This document shows, piece by piece, positions 23,413 to 35,766 of a stretch of 64,000 nucleotides of DNA. The stretch is from positions 2,108,001 through 2,172,000 of the forward strand of contig JASJZH010000005.1 of the NCBI GenBank assembly GCA_037178975.1, written 5' to 3'. Every line of letters begins with the position of its first letter. The stretch's first letter is position 1. The notes under the pieces are model-generated. The model did not search any database. It was not told the origin of the DNA and saw nothing but the letters and a program-made list of their open reading frames with translations. Both the position numbers and the translations under genes were made by a program. Source of the stretch: Oscheius tipulae (lineage: Eukaryota; Nematoda; Chromadorea; Rhabditida; Rhabditidae).

Positions 23413-25914
23413 ATGGAACGATTCATCCGCTACGGCTTTAGAGCGGAAAACATTCCCTTCTACGACTGCAGGTAAGATTGTTTTCGAGGACAATGGCTGT
23501 GTGCGGTGTATGCAAAATTTGGGGGGTTTCTCGTAATTTTATCAAAAAAATAGCATCTTTGTGATCTAAAACATCCATTTCAGTGTGATAACCCGAACCA
23601 GGGCTGAATGGCATGCCATGGGACTACGGAACCCGGCTCGAGGTATATGTTTCATGGTCTACGGAATCCTGATTCAAGTTAGAAGTTCCCTTCTGCGAAA
23701 CTATATAAAAGTACAGACAATCTACATCCCGATAATGATAGCCATGTGGAGGAGGAAGAAGAGCAACACGTGCTATCAGATCATGTTCATTTTAGGTGAG
23801 TTTGGTTTGGGGAATTAGAAATTTGTTGTAAAAACTAACGAACTAGACAAGGATACAGAGCGTTCGATACCAGAAAAATTATTATTAAAAAAGCGACCCG
23901 CGTCTGTTTCTTTTTCCCAAAACGATAGGATCTGACGTGGTCTAAGCTTTTACTTTTTACCGACTGAGCTACTGCCCTGTTTTTGCAGTGCATTATATTG
24001 TTCTGTTTTTGTAGAGTCCAAACCACAATCCAAATCTCGTGCAAACCGAGTCTGATATAGTACTACCAAGCACTTCTGCTTCACTGTGTTCTTTACTAGA
24101 GAATCATAAAAGGTGAGATTGAAAATGTTTCGGTGAAGTTAGGAACAGCCTGGAATGTTGGAGAAATGTCCTATTCAAGTCGATTTTCTCGCCCCAGTGA
24201 ATTTTTTGTTTCAAGAATATCTCAGAAAGAAATTCTGGATCCAGTATTAGATTTCTGGTTGTAACGGCGCAAAAGAAAAAAAAAGAAGGTCTGGTCTAGA
24301 TATCGAGAGATTCGGACAAATGTTTTACGCCTATCACTAGTAAGAAAAATCTAGCTTTCTAAGGGTTCGGTATGTCGACAAGCAAATATATGTGAGCAAA
24401 ACAAATTTTTCTAAGGACTCTACGACATGATGACTCTGGTTTTCAACTCTGAGCTGACTGGTTATTTTCTCGTATTCGGAATGAACTACTGTACCAGTCC
24501 CAACCTTAACTACTTTGCTGGCTGCATAGCAGTCGGTAAGTCTTCAAAGAAGATTGGAAAACTAACCAAACGTTTCAGGTCTTTGGTGCGGAGCCTGTTA
24601 CTGCTGTCTTATGCTTGTTCTCAACAGACTGTGTGATCTCTGGGGTAGTGCTTTTGCCAAACAGGTAAGAGTCTCTATCTCTATCTCTGTTACCGTATGA
24701 AGCAGTAGAAAATCTTCAGGTTTTTGGCGGGAAGGCAATGATTGGGTGGATTCTGAGCCTGGTAGCATATACCTTCTTTTTCATCTTCTTCACGCCGCCT
24801 GTCCTGTTCAGTTCGAGTCTCTCATCCTGGTTCTTCTCGCCATTTATACTGGGAACTGAGGAGGAAATGGCTATGGTCAGTTGACTAAGGCAGTGACAGA
24901 CAGAAAGACACAGAAAGGGCAAATCGAAAAAAAGTAGCCTAAAAGATTGGCGCTCTTTTGTTTTCATTTCTTCGACGGATTCACAGAATCACACAAATTT
25001 TATATTTCAAAAGTAGTAGGAGAGAAAAAAGTGTGCTTCACACTCATCTTACAGTTTCTAACCCAACTGTGGGCATTCGGAAGTTGCATATTTCACCGTT
25101 AGAAGAAGAGTCTTCTGCTAGCCGGCTTTACACTACTGATGTGAGCCAATCATCGGTAAAGCAAAAACTCAAGTTTACCGTCTCAGCACAGTCAGGAATA
25201 TTATGGCTCTACTGTTTTGTCCATCCCGTTTAGTTTCCACAGCCAGATTGCTTTTGTAATTGACGACCACAAAGTTTTTTGTATTTCAAAGTTGGTAGAA
25301 GGATAGGCTATTATTTCCCAAGGCACGCGAGGTGAAATTGGCACATCAACACAAATTTTCCAGTTCTACAACATCCCGCACACGATCAACAACATTGTCG
25401 TCGTCCTGGTCACTGCTCTTCTCTACATTGTCCTCATTCTCGTAATCGGTTATAAGTATGGAATGGCCGGGATGAGCACAATCAGTCAAGTTCGGCGATC
25501 TGTAGGATTTTAAAGAGTATCCCTATATCCAAAGTATTCAGATAATGATCCAATGCGTCATCATCTGCTCTCTGAACCTCATCGGTTCATTTCTGTACGC
25601 CTACATGCAGTTCTTCGTCATTCCTGAATATATCATCTTGACTGGTCACCTCACCTGGCTTGTAATCAATGGTGAGTGGTATAAAATTTATGTTTCACCG
25701 GAGTATGACGCAGCAGCAGGTCGGAAACAGTCAGGGGTTTGCCGAATAGTTAAAAAAAAATTTAGGTATGCCTGTGGTGGTTTACATGGCAATGAACGCG
25801 ACTCTTCGTGGCGATGTCGTCAAAATGTTTCGGAGCAATACTCGCGTTGGGTCCAACACCAATAGTAGTGTGGGACAGAAAGGGACTCACGAAGTCAGCA
25901 CCACCTACCAGTGA
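23413..25914 (+). CDS. Serpentine receptor, class T-like chemoreceptor 1
   Basis: Nine phase-perfect exons: 23413-23471, 23584-23677, 23717-23795, 24416-24535, 24579-24664, 24720-24875, 25364-25501, 25542-25671 and 25766-25914 (TGA). The product is 336 residues with seven hydrophobic helices. Srt-like marks are the N-terminal IPFYDC, RTRAEWHAMGLRNPARG before TM1, LVLNRLCDLW after TM3, and a MPVVVYMAMNATLRGDVVKM segment in TM7 and tail. Srt proteins are orphan GPCRs of nematode chemosensory neurons. All splice sites are intact, so the gene is probably functional. The inverted paralogue is at 41110-43734. Confidence 0.9.
23930..23975 (-). other. tRNA-like A-box remnant in an intron
   Basis: The minus strand reads GGCAGTAGCTCAGTCGGTA, a good tRNA A box, but no matching B box or cloverleaf follows. 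Probably a decayed tRNA or tRNA-derived SINE. Confidence 0.3.
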
Positions 25915-26368
25915 TATTCGAATGTTTGATGTAAAATAGTGACGAGCCGGAGAGACAAAGACACAGAGGCGCAGAGAGACTGAGACACAAACTCTAGCAG
26001 TAGCCTACCCAGTTGATTGCGTTACTTCAATGTTCTCAGTATATGTCGCTCCCGACCTTTTGACCAGATTCCCCGCCTCCAAGAGGAGGACCCTTTGACT
26101 CGTGTGCTCGCGTGTTCGTATGTAAGTGTGTGGCTTCCTCGCTGTAATTATGTACCACCTCCTATATCTCTCTATACCCCAACCAATAAACCAGTATTCA
26201 AACTATTAGTGAACGGTAATATATATCGTAGGATAGACGCATACAGACTCTCAATTCATAATAGACTATTTTCTTATAATAGCCGTCTGCCCTACGAACA
26301 GTATAAATTACGACATCTATGCCAAACTTTTCAAAGTTTAGTTACAAAGGAAGCTTCAAATTTTTTCA

Positions 26369-27759
26369 ATGATCTGTGTTTCTAAAATTGAAACCATTCT
26401 ACTAGCGCGTATCGGAATGGATTTTCCTCGTCCAGCACGTCCTGAAGTAGCTAACTGTCTCGTCAAAAAGCCCTTCAAGAGCATGTCTCGTAGAGATATG
26501 GCTCTCTGGGTAAGTCTACTTCTTTCGTTTCGTGTCTTACTGATTGTATCATGCTCGGTACGTCCCACTGTCTCTCCGTGTCTCTGTCTCTCTTGGCTCA
26601 CCCAGTTTGCTTTCAGTTCATCCCGGTCTCTGGAATGAGCCAAAGCCTCGAGGAACTGTCAACCGGAGTCGTCTACTGCCATCTTCTGGCCCAGCTCTTC
26701 CCGGGCAGCCTTGATCCGAATAAGCTCAAGACAGCGACAGAACTCTTTGTCCGGGAGAAGCTGCACAACTGGAAGATCTTCCAATTGGGAATCGCGAGTC
26801 TTAATGTCAACAAAGACCTGTGCATCGAAAAGCTGGCCAAACCGAACATCGTCGAGGCTCTCCAGTTTTGTCGGTGGTGGATCGCGTTCTACAGTCTCCA
26901 CCAGCATGGCCCGATCTACGTCTCGACAATCAATCGAATTCCGTCCACTCCAAGGTCCGGCATGACCCCGAGACCCACAAGTACTAGTCCATATCAAACT
27001 TCTTGTCGGGCTCCGCGCCGTCGCCTGGCCGACACTCCTCGTCCCAGGACTCTGTCTACTCGCGTCGATGGTGAGGAGGGGAAGAAGCAGAAGATGAACA
27101 GCGCGCCGATAAGGATCCGCTGGGATGAGGAAGAGCAGCAGATATCGCTGACTAGGGTCTCACAGGTGAACTTTCCGGATCCAGAGATGGTGAGTTTTTA
27201 CGAATATTGATAGAGAGACGGCGAAACAGAGACAGAGCGAGTGACAGAGAGAAGTGGCAGAAAAACAGAGAGATAGAGGAACAGAGAGACGTAGAGATAG
27301 AGATCTGACAAACTCTCTCTGTGTAGGCGTTATCGTATCGATACGTTACGTTAAGCCGTGACACTTCCGTGCTTGCTGTTTCGACTGTGCCAGTGCCTCA
27401 ACAGGACAGCCTTTCCCGATCTTAGAGCCATTTTGCCCGAGGAAAAGCAACCGATCGAGGAGATGAAGAAAGAAGCCTTGTCTATGGAGCCAGAAGAGGC
27501 CGAGGAGGAAAAAAAGGAATTGCTTGCTCTGGAAGAGTATGTGGCCCTGGACGAGAAGGACAAGGATCTCACCACGGCCATGGAGGCTCTGGCCTCCACA
27601 AATCACGCATTCGACCATGCCATTCTTGTAAAGAAAGAGAAAGAGTGGAAGGACGAGGCGATGTCGGCTGCTACAATGGATCTCATTATCATGGACTGTC
27701 TCACCAAGCATGTCATTGGCTGGATCGTCAACGAGCTCACGTCGGCCATCATCTCATGA
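26369..27759 (+). CDS. EB1-type calponin-homology domain protein
   Basis: Exons 26369-26509, 26617-27189 and 27394-27759, in phase. The start is ATG 26369 (359 residues) or ATG 26417 (343); MSRRDMALW near the start matches the conserved EB1 opening. The CH domain (exons 1-2) keeps LSTGVVYCHLLAQLFPGSLD, a KIFQLGIASLNVNKD segment and ALQFCRWW. EB proteins bind growing microtubule plus ends through this domain. A basic Arg/Pro/Ser linker follows, as in EB1. The C-terminal exon is instead an acidic Glu/Lys helix ending in a Leu/Ile-rich stretch, without the FYFGKLR-type EBH motif. AATAAA is near 27783. Intron 2 holds a GA-rich tract. Confidence 0.8.
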
Positions 27760-27933
27760 TTTACCCGTGTCATGATGAAACTAATAAATCAATCAAGAGC
27801 TCTTGTTTCTCTTGTTTTGGAAGCCTTGAAAGCTCTGAGTTTTTGTGTTTCAGGCACTCTTTTATTGCCTTCAGCAATTATAAGCTTTTTGAAACAACAA
27901 TGTTTCTATAGAAAGCAAAAAAAACAAGGCACC

Positions 27934-28081
27934 ATGTTCAAGAAGTTTAACGACTTTGATCATGTCTTTACTGCAAGCGATATGAAGGCTCCAAAAATCA
28001 CTGACGACATGGATACAATGATGATTTTATTTAAGCTCAATTATGATCAGTCAGGATTTGGCCAAGATGATTCTTCTCGAG
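27934..28081 (+). CDS. Possible first exon of a small unknown gene
   Basis: ATG 27934 opens an acidic, Met/Asp-rich frame (MFKKFNDFDHVFTASDMKAP), ending at a GTCAGT donor in phase 1. No downstream partner was identified in the following 1.8 kb. Family not recognised. Confidence 0.35.
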
Positions 28082-29874
28082 GTCAGTTCAGAGTTTCAAA
28101 TGCGGTAGGGGATAGAAAGGAAGAAATGGATTGACTTTTGAAGTTCCCGCAACGGTTATAGCGTAACGGTGAAGCAAAAAAAGTTTAGAACGACTGGATC
28201 CGCAGTTTGATTTTGATTTTCGCAATGACATAAGATGATTCTAGTAAGCTTTTGATTACTGGTGTGGTTATCAATAGGGAATGAAACAAAAGATTAGGAT
28301 GACCGAGGGAAATCTCGTTGTGATTGATGGTTTTATTTGTGTTACACTAGTTTTTCTATGAAGGGGGATGCATATAGTAGTAGGGCTATCCCTTGTGAAT
28401 GAAGCAAAAATCAAATAATGGCCAAAACAAAATGTGAAGGGCATGACGGAATTTACTATCTTTCGAGCTCATTGTTTTTTTTATAGTAAAGTTAGTATCG
28501 TTTGTGTTTGGGTTACGGTTTCATTTAATTGATAAAACAAAGCTTCTCGAAGTAAAAGTGGGAAAGAGGCATGATCAAGATTTCCTTTCTTGAGCAATGT
28601 TTCGAAAGTTTTTTTGCCGACGCTTTACATCTGGGTTAGCACTTCCCGACTCTGTTGACTGTACCGTGCGGATGAAGCGACAAAAGCTATAAAGTTAGAC
28701 TATCGTCTATGGGTGAAATGATAGTTAGAATGACTCTTGGTCAAAATGTACGTTCTCGATTTTGCTGTTTCAAGAAGAGGAAAAGACTGCTCAGTAAGTA
28801 AACTTTTCTTTATGTGACCTATGCTCTAGGGATGAAACAAAAAAAACCGAAGTACTTCAGCGGTAAACGTAACAGCTGTTTCGTTGTATTGTTTCATTGG
28901 AGAAGAACAACGCTATTCTTTACTTTCAGAAAGCGGTCGTGTACTACAGGAAATTAAAAAACAAAAAAACTACTACTTTCCTGAAAAGAAACGAAATGAA
29001 ACGATCAGGCAGGGGTTTTCTGTCATTTTTTTTTGGTTCACAATGAGATTGTAAGAAAATTGCTATGATTTTCTTGCTCTGTCGCTTTGATGTATGGTTG
29101 AAACAAAAAAAAACTGACCAGAGAAGTCCTTCTTTCGAAATACAGGAGAGACAGGACGAAGGCATATATTTGAGAAAAGTTGTGGTCTATTGTACCGGTC
29201 CGAATTGCTGAACGTTTCTCCTGGTCTGTTCTGGCTCTACCTTGTAGGCAAAAAAAATGTTAGAATGACCAACGAACAAGAAGTAATGGGGTATTACTGT
29301 GTTTTTTTCTGTTAGAGGCCAGCGGTTTATTTTATCCCGTCAAAATGAAGCTTCAGCTCAATTGGATACCTTGAGAGCCGGAAAGGTTAACATTTACACG
29401 TAAAATACATAAAGAACCAATCTTATAGGTGATGCTGACCGAGCAGCAGTTCCTGCCTCTGAACTGAAGCATATGAGACATCGCTGAAACACGAAAATAT
29501 TTGGTTTGACCGAACGCACTAATAGAAGTGGGCATAACATTCAACAGCTATTTGCTGTTATCCACTATTATGCAACCTCATGGTTCTAGGAAAAGACTCA
29601 GCTCGATGTGACCGTTTGAGACAAACTGTTTATACGAAAGTTTGCAAGTATGTGCTTTCTGACTTCTGCATTTGATACAATTTAGGCGTCATAGAATTCG
29701 TAGACACTTTGCAACAGTCACCAGCTCGTAAAAATGGACAGCGCGCTACTTTTTTGCTCAAGCTGAATAGATGATGTTGACCCATGTCGATCGCAAAAGT
29801 TGCCTAGAATACTTTTCTGACAGTCAGAGGGGTTTAAAAGCAACAAACTTGGTTCCGATGGTCATCCGGCTCTC
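28082..29874. other. Non-coding stretch with repeated GAAACA-A-run motifs
   Basis: No exons were recognised. Short units of the form TGAAACA followed by an A run occur near 28283, 28834 and 29099, and TGTTTCA near 28768 and 28899. See the finding on possible piRNA upstream motifs. Confidence 0.4.
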
Positions 29875-30618
29875 ATGGCTTCTTCTCTACTCCTCCTACT
29901 TTCAGCTTTCCCAGCAATGTTCCTGCTTGGTCGGGGATGCAATCCCTCAAACGATCCTACCAGCGGTCAGATAGTAGCTTTCAAAATGATGTTAGATGGT
30001 TTAGGTGACAAAACTCTTTATAGCAGCATGAAATTCACGATGAAGGATGTTAATCTAGATGCTCGGTGGACAGGAAATAAAGGGGCATCTACAGCATCTA
30101 CAGCAGGTCAATCTGCTGCTCCTTTGGAGCGAATTCAAAAAGACATTGACCTATTTGTTAGTTTCTAGGCTTAAACAGTAGTGTCATCGCAACTTTCAGG
30201 TAGACGGTATTCTGGGAGAATACAATTTGCCACAAGGAATGGTTTCGACCACTCTACCAAGCAGCGATGAAAATAAAAAAGTGACTCTTATCAAAATTAG
30301 CTTGGATGGCACGTGCGAAGGGACAATGGACTACACAGTTGATTGTTAGTTTCAAAGTTTTTGTTTAGAAAAAGTCTGTTTTAGCGGACGGGACTGTTGT
30401 TGATTGTAGCACAAAAGATCTTGCAACCTTCACCATTACTGGCGATTTCAGATCCACTATGGTTCGGTATCTGTCTTCCTGTCAAAATCGATTTTCAGGG
30501 CGGTACCCAGAGCATGTGGAACACCCTGGCTGACAAGCTTCAGAAGAAACTTACTAGCATCGGATTTGTTCAGTTTAACCAGAATGACTTGACGGTCGAA
30601 CCTGTTACATCTGTCTAA
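29875..30618 (+). CDS. Small secreted protein of unknown family
   Basis: Four phase-consistent exons: 29875-30156, 30200-30344, 30385-30461 and 30499-30618. The product is 207 residues. It starts with a signal peptide (MASSLLLLLSAFPAMFLL). Four cysteines lie in the mature part. The predicted fold is mixed strands and helices (LERIQKDIDLFVDGILGEY, then GTMDYTVDSDGTVVDCSTKD). The TM-free secreted layout suggests an extracellular role, but I recognise no domain. Confidence 0.75.
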
Positions 30619-30900
30619 AACGACCAAAAATGTGTTTGTTTGGTGGCGGTAACTGGATAAATTATTGCTAATCTTGTTACGTTTGGTCTGTGGTCATACT
30701 CATTTTCTCTTACGGTGAAGTCTCCAGGTACGCTTACAGCCACACCACGTTGAAAGTACGCCATCTCGTCCAATTTGGCAAGTCAAGTAACGTTGGGCCC
30801 GGTTAGAACTTGGAGAGTTGTCTAATACGCATATAGAGTCCAAAATATAAACTATAGACGAAATTTTATTCATAAACGGTGCGTGTGATAACTCTTTCGG

Positions 30901-31986
30901 TTAATGCAGAGCCATCTTACAGACAAAGGCACGCTTTGTTGCCTCTGCAATATCATTGGCCCATGTATACTGATTTCCAAGAACCTTTGAATAATCATCA
31001 GCAAATAGCTAGAAAGAATTTTGGATTTATTAAAAAGCCTTACGTAAGTGTAATCGTATGGTGGGCTTAGTGACTCGCCAGGGTACCATGGTGGTGGCCA
31101 ATCATACGCTGTACCATCAATCTATTTCCATTGTCCATTTGCCTTGTATAGTCCGATCCAGACTTGTTGCGGAACTTCTAGTGGCATTCCAGCTGATGAC
31201 AGGTTAGCGACAAATTTGTTTTCTGCATCACTGTGGATTGAAACCAGATTAGAGTTCGCATTATGACAGTAATCTGCAGCATCGTCCCAGTTCACAAAGC
31301 GTTTTAGTTCGAGATAACAAGAATTTGTTGAAGGAAAACGTAGCCAGCCATCAGGGCATTGAGCTAATATAATACATGGATAAAATACGAAAAGTACCAG
31401 GTATTGGTGAACATGTCGAGGGCGGCCTTGTCGATAAAGCAGGGTTAATAGCTGGACTTTGACTAGGCCAGACTTGGCATCTACTATCTGTTACCAGGTT
31501 GGTCATACAGATGAACGGATGAGTGCTGTCACAGGCGAGGGTTCTATATTTTAAGCCTTGAAAACAACCGAAATGATTCTCGCCCCCCAGGTATTAACTC
31601 CTCCCATTCCAACGCATTGTTTGTCAGAAGATTGACCAGGAGCCCAGTTTGTATATCCAGCACCTGTTCCATCCACCCAGGTCCAGTCGGGAGCCATGAG
31701 TTTGTTCAGTCCGATGTAATAGTAGTTCGAAGTTGACATAAGACCACCGATAAACGAGTTAGCGAATCCATTGATTACTGTAGCCAAGTTGCCGCCATCA
31801 TGGCTACAAGTAACTTGGGCAGTAAAATAGTTAACAAAAGTGTTGTTTGCTTTGAAGCACCTTGGAAAAGCTATACAAATGGAATCGAACTCACTTCGAC
31901 ACGGACGGATCAAGACTATAGCCTGATGGACACTGGTCTGCTTTTACAAAAGAAAGTAACGTTAGTAACAAGTAAACTGAGAGCAT
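30901..31986 (-). pseudogene. C-type lectin gene, two domains, disabled
   Basis: Minus-strand exons: 31895-31986 (ATG, signal peptide MLSVYLLLTLLSFVKA), 31584-31860, 31398-31543, 31044-31363 and 30901-31008 (TAA). Domain 1 (WTWVDGT, ending THPFIC) is close to domain 1 of the lectin at 2136. Domain 2 ends RAFVCK. Two defects are visible. A TAG at 31122-31124 replaces a Trp in the conserved WKWIDGT position. The donor after 31584 is GCGAGA behind a six-G run, where the homologue has GTGAGT. Either alone might be tolerated; together they indicate a dead or strongly reduced gene. Confidence 0.7.
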
Positions 31987-32526
31987 CCAAACACAGGGAA
32001 ATTCTAAACGAGCTATGCGTTCTCTTATCAGAAGTTGTTTACGACCAAGTCTTAAAGATTAGGCAAAAAAGAGGGACTGAGTGTGTAGCGTGTGTGTATT
32101 CGCAGAAACTTCTTTTACTTGTTAGTACGATGAGACTACCAATTAATAATACAAGCACTAGTCTGTAGCCCTACTTTAGCACTCACGTTGTAGCAAACAT
32201 GTGTTATTTGACTTCTCGAAAGACTAGTGCAACAAGAGATTTATTTAGACGCTGTGATCGCCCAGGAGCAGAGCCATGACGTGAATAGGAGAGAGAGAGG
32301 GAGAGAGAGAGTCTTCCCTTTTTGGTTTCACGATTGAGCCTAATTTCGAAGCTGTACCTTGCGTAATGAGCTTAACCCCATCCGACAAGGAAAAAAGGCG
32401 ACGTCGCAGTATTCAGCGAGATTCAGTCCAAGCTCTATACCCTTGTTCAAACATAGCTTTCTTCCCAAGAAACTTGGAATTTTTTCCTCCATGACTTTAT
32501 TTAGGCTATTGTAAACCGCTTTCAGG
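31987..32526. other. Intergenic with a short GA tract
   Basis: A GAGA run lies at 32287-32310. No gene was recognised. Confidence 0.4.
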
Positions 32527-32858
32527 ATGTCAGCCTGTGATCTTACCTACATCACCCAGCAAAACATCACTCAAATTCTCTCCAAGGTTAGTTTTCTGGC
32601 CAAAGTCTGTGTCTCTCAGTCTATCAGCCCCTCCGTCTCTTTATCTTTCTGTCTCACAGTCAAATATCATAATTCGAGCTCAACGATACCTCCTTCTCCC
32701 GCTCCGTCCAGATCTGTCGTCGTCTCCGGGACATCGCTTCCCTAATGGATTGGAAACGATCGAGAATCTTCTGTCATGCATACTTCCCAATCTTTGTCTA
32801 CTTTGATGAGGAAGAGAAGAAAGTACTTTTCGATCCCCCTGGGTCAGGGAGGAGATTG
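32527..32858 (+). CDS. Partial gene, two exons, unknown family
   Basis: Exon 32527-32586 (MSACDLTYITQQNITQILSK) joins in phase to 32712-32858 across an intron with a CT-rich tract and a good CTCCGTCCAG acceptor. The second exon reads ICRRLRDIASLMDWKRSRI, then FPIFVYFDEEEKKV, and ends at a GTGAGA donor. The ATG follows a CTTTCAG, so it could be trans-spliced here or preceded by another exon. No 3' exon was found. Confidence 0.4.
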
Positions 32859-33887
32859 GTGAGATTTTTTTTCTATATCCATACACAAGGGTGGGGTTCT
32901 CTCTATTATTACTGATAAGAGAGAGAGAGAGAGAGACAGTTGAAACATGAAAGTATTGAAATGAAGAAACCTCTAATAGCTAAAAGTAGTGTGACACTTT
33001 TTGTTCCAAGACGGTCAATATTTTATTATTGTTTGAACGAGATAGACTGTTGAAACGTGAAAGGTTTGAAGTTTACGAAACTTCTAGCAGACAAAATATT
33101 CGTGAGCTTTTTGTTTCAAAATCAATCTATCGTGGTTCTTATTGGCGCGTTGAAAAGGAAAGCAGATGAAACATAACAAATTTTGATAACAAAAACGTCT
33201 TTACTTCTTCGTGTAGAATAAGAGTTAGTGTTTTGATGTGGCTGATCAGTGTGAAACCATGGCATTGCAGACTCTATCTCTTTGTTTCTCTGTCTCTCTG
33301 TCTTTTTGTTTTTCTGTCTCTCTGATAGATTGCAGAGAGACAAAGAGATAAATAGTCAGAGACACGGAGAGACAGAAAGACGGAGAGTCAAGATGACAAG
33401 AAGAGAAAGTCAGAGTCAGAGAGACAGCTAGATAAACAGAGAGAGAGAGAGAAAGTTTCATTTTATCAACTTCCTCTCTAGCTTTGAAAGCTTTTGAACT
33501 TCCAACTACTTTCAACTGTTCACTATTTTCCTAACTAGAAACGGTGCAGAAATAAAAAGCATGGAAAATAGATACCCACTTGACGACAGACGGCGGAGCC
33601 GGCTTGTGCCTCATTTAGAATCGAAATAAATCTCTTGCCGCATCCTTACCAAAGAAGAAATAAGCGCCAAAGAATACCCAAAGTTCTGGAAACACGAAAG
33701 GAAAGAGCCGGGTATCTTTGCTGTGAGTAGAGTTGGAGGAAAGCAGATAGGAGAAATGTGGAGAGGCAAGGAGGGAGCTCGCGAGAAGAGACATTTATCT
33801 TATTTATCAGCTAGGGCTGGGCGGAGTTGATAACTTCTCAATGGGGAGAAATTGGCGATGAGGTATTTAAGACAGCGAGACAAACTT
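32859..33887. other. Non-coding, TGAAACA sites and GA/CT tracts
   Basis: TGAAACA/TGTTTCA sites lie near 32943, 33110 and 33164. Opposed CT and GA tracts at 33275-33450 could pair with each other. No gene was recognised. Confidence 0.4.
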
Positions 33888-34413
33888 TTATTTGTCTTGC
33901 TTCACAACCCATTGCTGTACTTCATTCTTGGCCAAATGTCCGAACTTCTTCACAGCATCGCAAAAGGCATCTGCCAGACCACAGTCTCCTTCTAATCGAG
34001 CCGAAATGTTCTTCAGGCCGGCGCAAAAGCTGGAACAGGGATAGAAGTCCGTAAACGGTAGAAACTTACGTGTCATCGCAGTTCTCCTGACTCATATTAC
34101 TCTCATAGCACTGGTCGTGGGCCTTACAGGCATTGTTGAAGAGATCTGTCAGTCCGGGACAGCTGACTTTAGTGAAAACATGAGATGCAAGTTCACTCGC
34201 GCCTCCAGATCCGCATTCCCAATTTTGAGCATTGAAAATGTCGGAAACCCATGTTCCAATTCCTTTGAAGAAGTTGCCAATGTCTTGGAAAACGTCGGCC
34301 TGTAAGAATTACTCTCGCTATCTCTCTGTCATTGTCTCGGTCTCTCTGTCGCTCCGACTCACCTGACAAGGAGGAATCGATACTAGACATAAGAGAAAGA
34401 CAGACAATAGCAT
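33888..34413 (-). CDS. Secreted phospholipase A2-like protein
   Basis: Minus-strand exons 34363-34413 (ATG, signal peptide), 34070-34299 and 33888-34029, all in phase; 140 residues. The mature part shows a PLA2-like order: a Gly-rich segment after Trp-Glu (CGSGG) resembling the calcium loop, then NACKAHDQCYESN carrying the His-Asp pair of the PLA2 active site. Eight cysteines could form four disulfides. The usual double Cys before the catalytic His is Ala-Cys here. In the family, the enzyme hydrolyses the sn-2 ester of phospholipids with Ca2+. Catalysis is likely but unproven for this sequence. Confidence 0.7.
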
Positions 34414-34617
34414 CCACCAATTGTTTAGAGCCTGACGAGATATAAAGAGTTCACCCAAATGACATCACGTTCTGACTAGATCCCTGTTTTCACTACGAGG
34501 GATAACAACAATCTAGTTAGAGGTCACTGTGGGAGGGAGGATGAACACAGATCATGGACAGAGGTAAACATGTGCGCAATCGGTAACAGTCGGGAAAGGT
34601 CCATTTATTCATCGGGT

Positions 34618-35644
34618 TCAATTCTCACTAAATAAAGCCCTATCTCTCGCTGCCTTTCTCTCTCCAGCTCGTTTGAACTCTTCTTTGACTTCTTGCGAAG
34701 CGGTTGAATGAACGAAGAGCCCATTGAAGATGTTCATGATGGATTGAAATACCTCCTGCTCGTCCTGTAGTTCCCGAAGAAGATAGAAAAGATAGTTCTC
34801 GAACTGAGGGATCGAGAAGGCTTCTTTGACTTGTGCCTCGTAGTGACAGCAGCGGGATAGGAGAGGTAGACAGACGGTTAGGACGTCTTGAAGACTAGAC
34901 ATGGGGATTTGATGTCTCTGAAAGAGTAACAGTGACAGTGAGAGCTCACATACCACGTGTCTATAGACCTCGTGACAGATTATCGTAGCGAGATCCTTGC
35001 CCAAATGAGCCCGTCTCCGCAAGATCGTGCTGTCATTTCTTGTCAAGATATCGAAAATCTGCAAAGAGCGACGTTGTCGAGGCGCGGGTCAGATGTACCT
35101 TGATAATCCTGATATACTGACCAAGAGCCCATTCCCAATTGTCATAATATCTGTGAGGCATCGGGGCTCCGAATAACAGAGAGTGGTTCTGAGAAATGAA
35201 CAGAACAACATTCGAGGCTTCTGAAGAGTCTGGAGAGCATAGAAGGAGGAGGAGGTCGACGATGTTTCTCTGAAGAAAAGAGTCATTAAGGCAGAGATAC
35301 AAAGTGACAGATACACAGATTAAGAGGGAGATCGTGAGACAGAGAGGCAAGATTGACAGTTCACCCACCTTCATTTCCATCAGAACTTCAGCCTCCATGT
35401 CACTCTTCCTTGTCAACAGATCCAAGACACAGGACAAAAAGTACTTGTCGCTTCCCAGCATCTCTTGACCATTCGTGTTCAGAGCAATTCTGAGGAAGAA
35501 TCTGGATAGAATTCGCGCACTCTCATTCCCTGGCCTAGCATAGAGAATGGTTTTTAGACAAAGGAATATGGGATCACTGCTTGAAACCGGAGTTTGATTA
35601 GAGGATGAAAGGATGATCTTCAGAGAGAGCGAAGCGAGGTTCAT
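34618..35644 (-). CDS. Helical protein of unknown function
   Basis: Minus-strand exons 35369-35644 (ATG), 35099-35269, 34954-35058 and 34618-34917, all in phase; 283 residues. No signal peptide or TM helix. Leu-rich helices follow one another (LCLKTILYARPGNESARILS; LDLLTRKSDMEAEVLMEMK; then LSRCCHYEAQVKEAF and IFNGLFVHSTASQEVKEEF), as in HEAT/armadillo-type solenoids. That similarity is of style only; I do not recognise the family. Confidence 0.75.
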
Positions 35645-35766
35645 ACTTGCAGAATAATGAGAGAGAACGTGTGAGGAAAGCGGGAGTTGGATAAGACAAG
35701 CTATTGGAAAGCATTGCTTCTTTTAAGGCAGAGAGATAGAGAGACAGGAAATAGTTGTCTTTTCAG

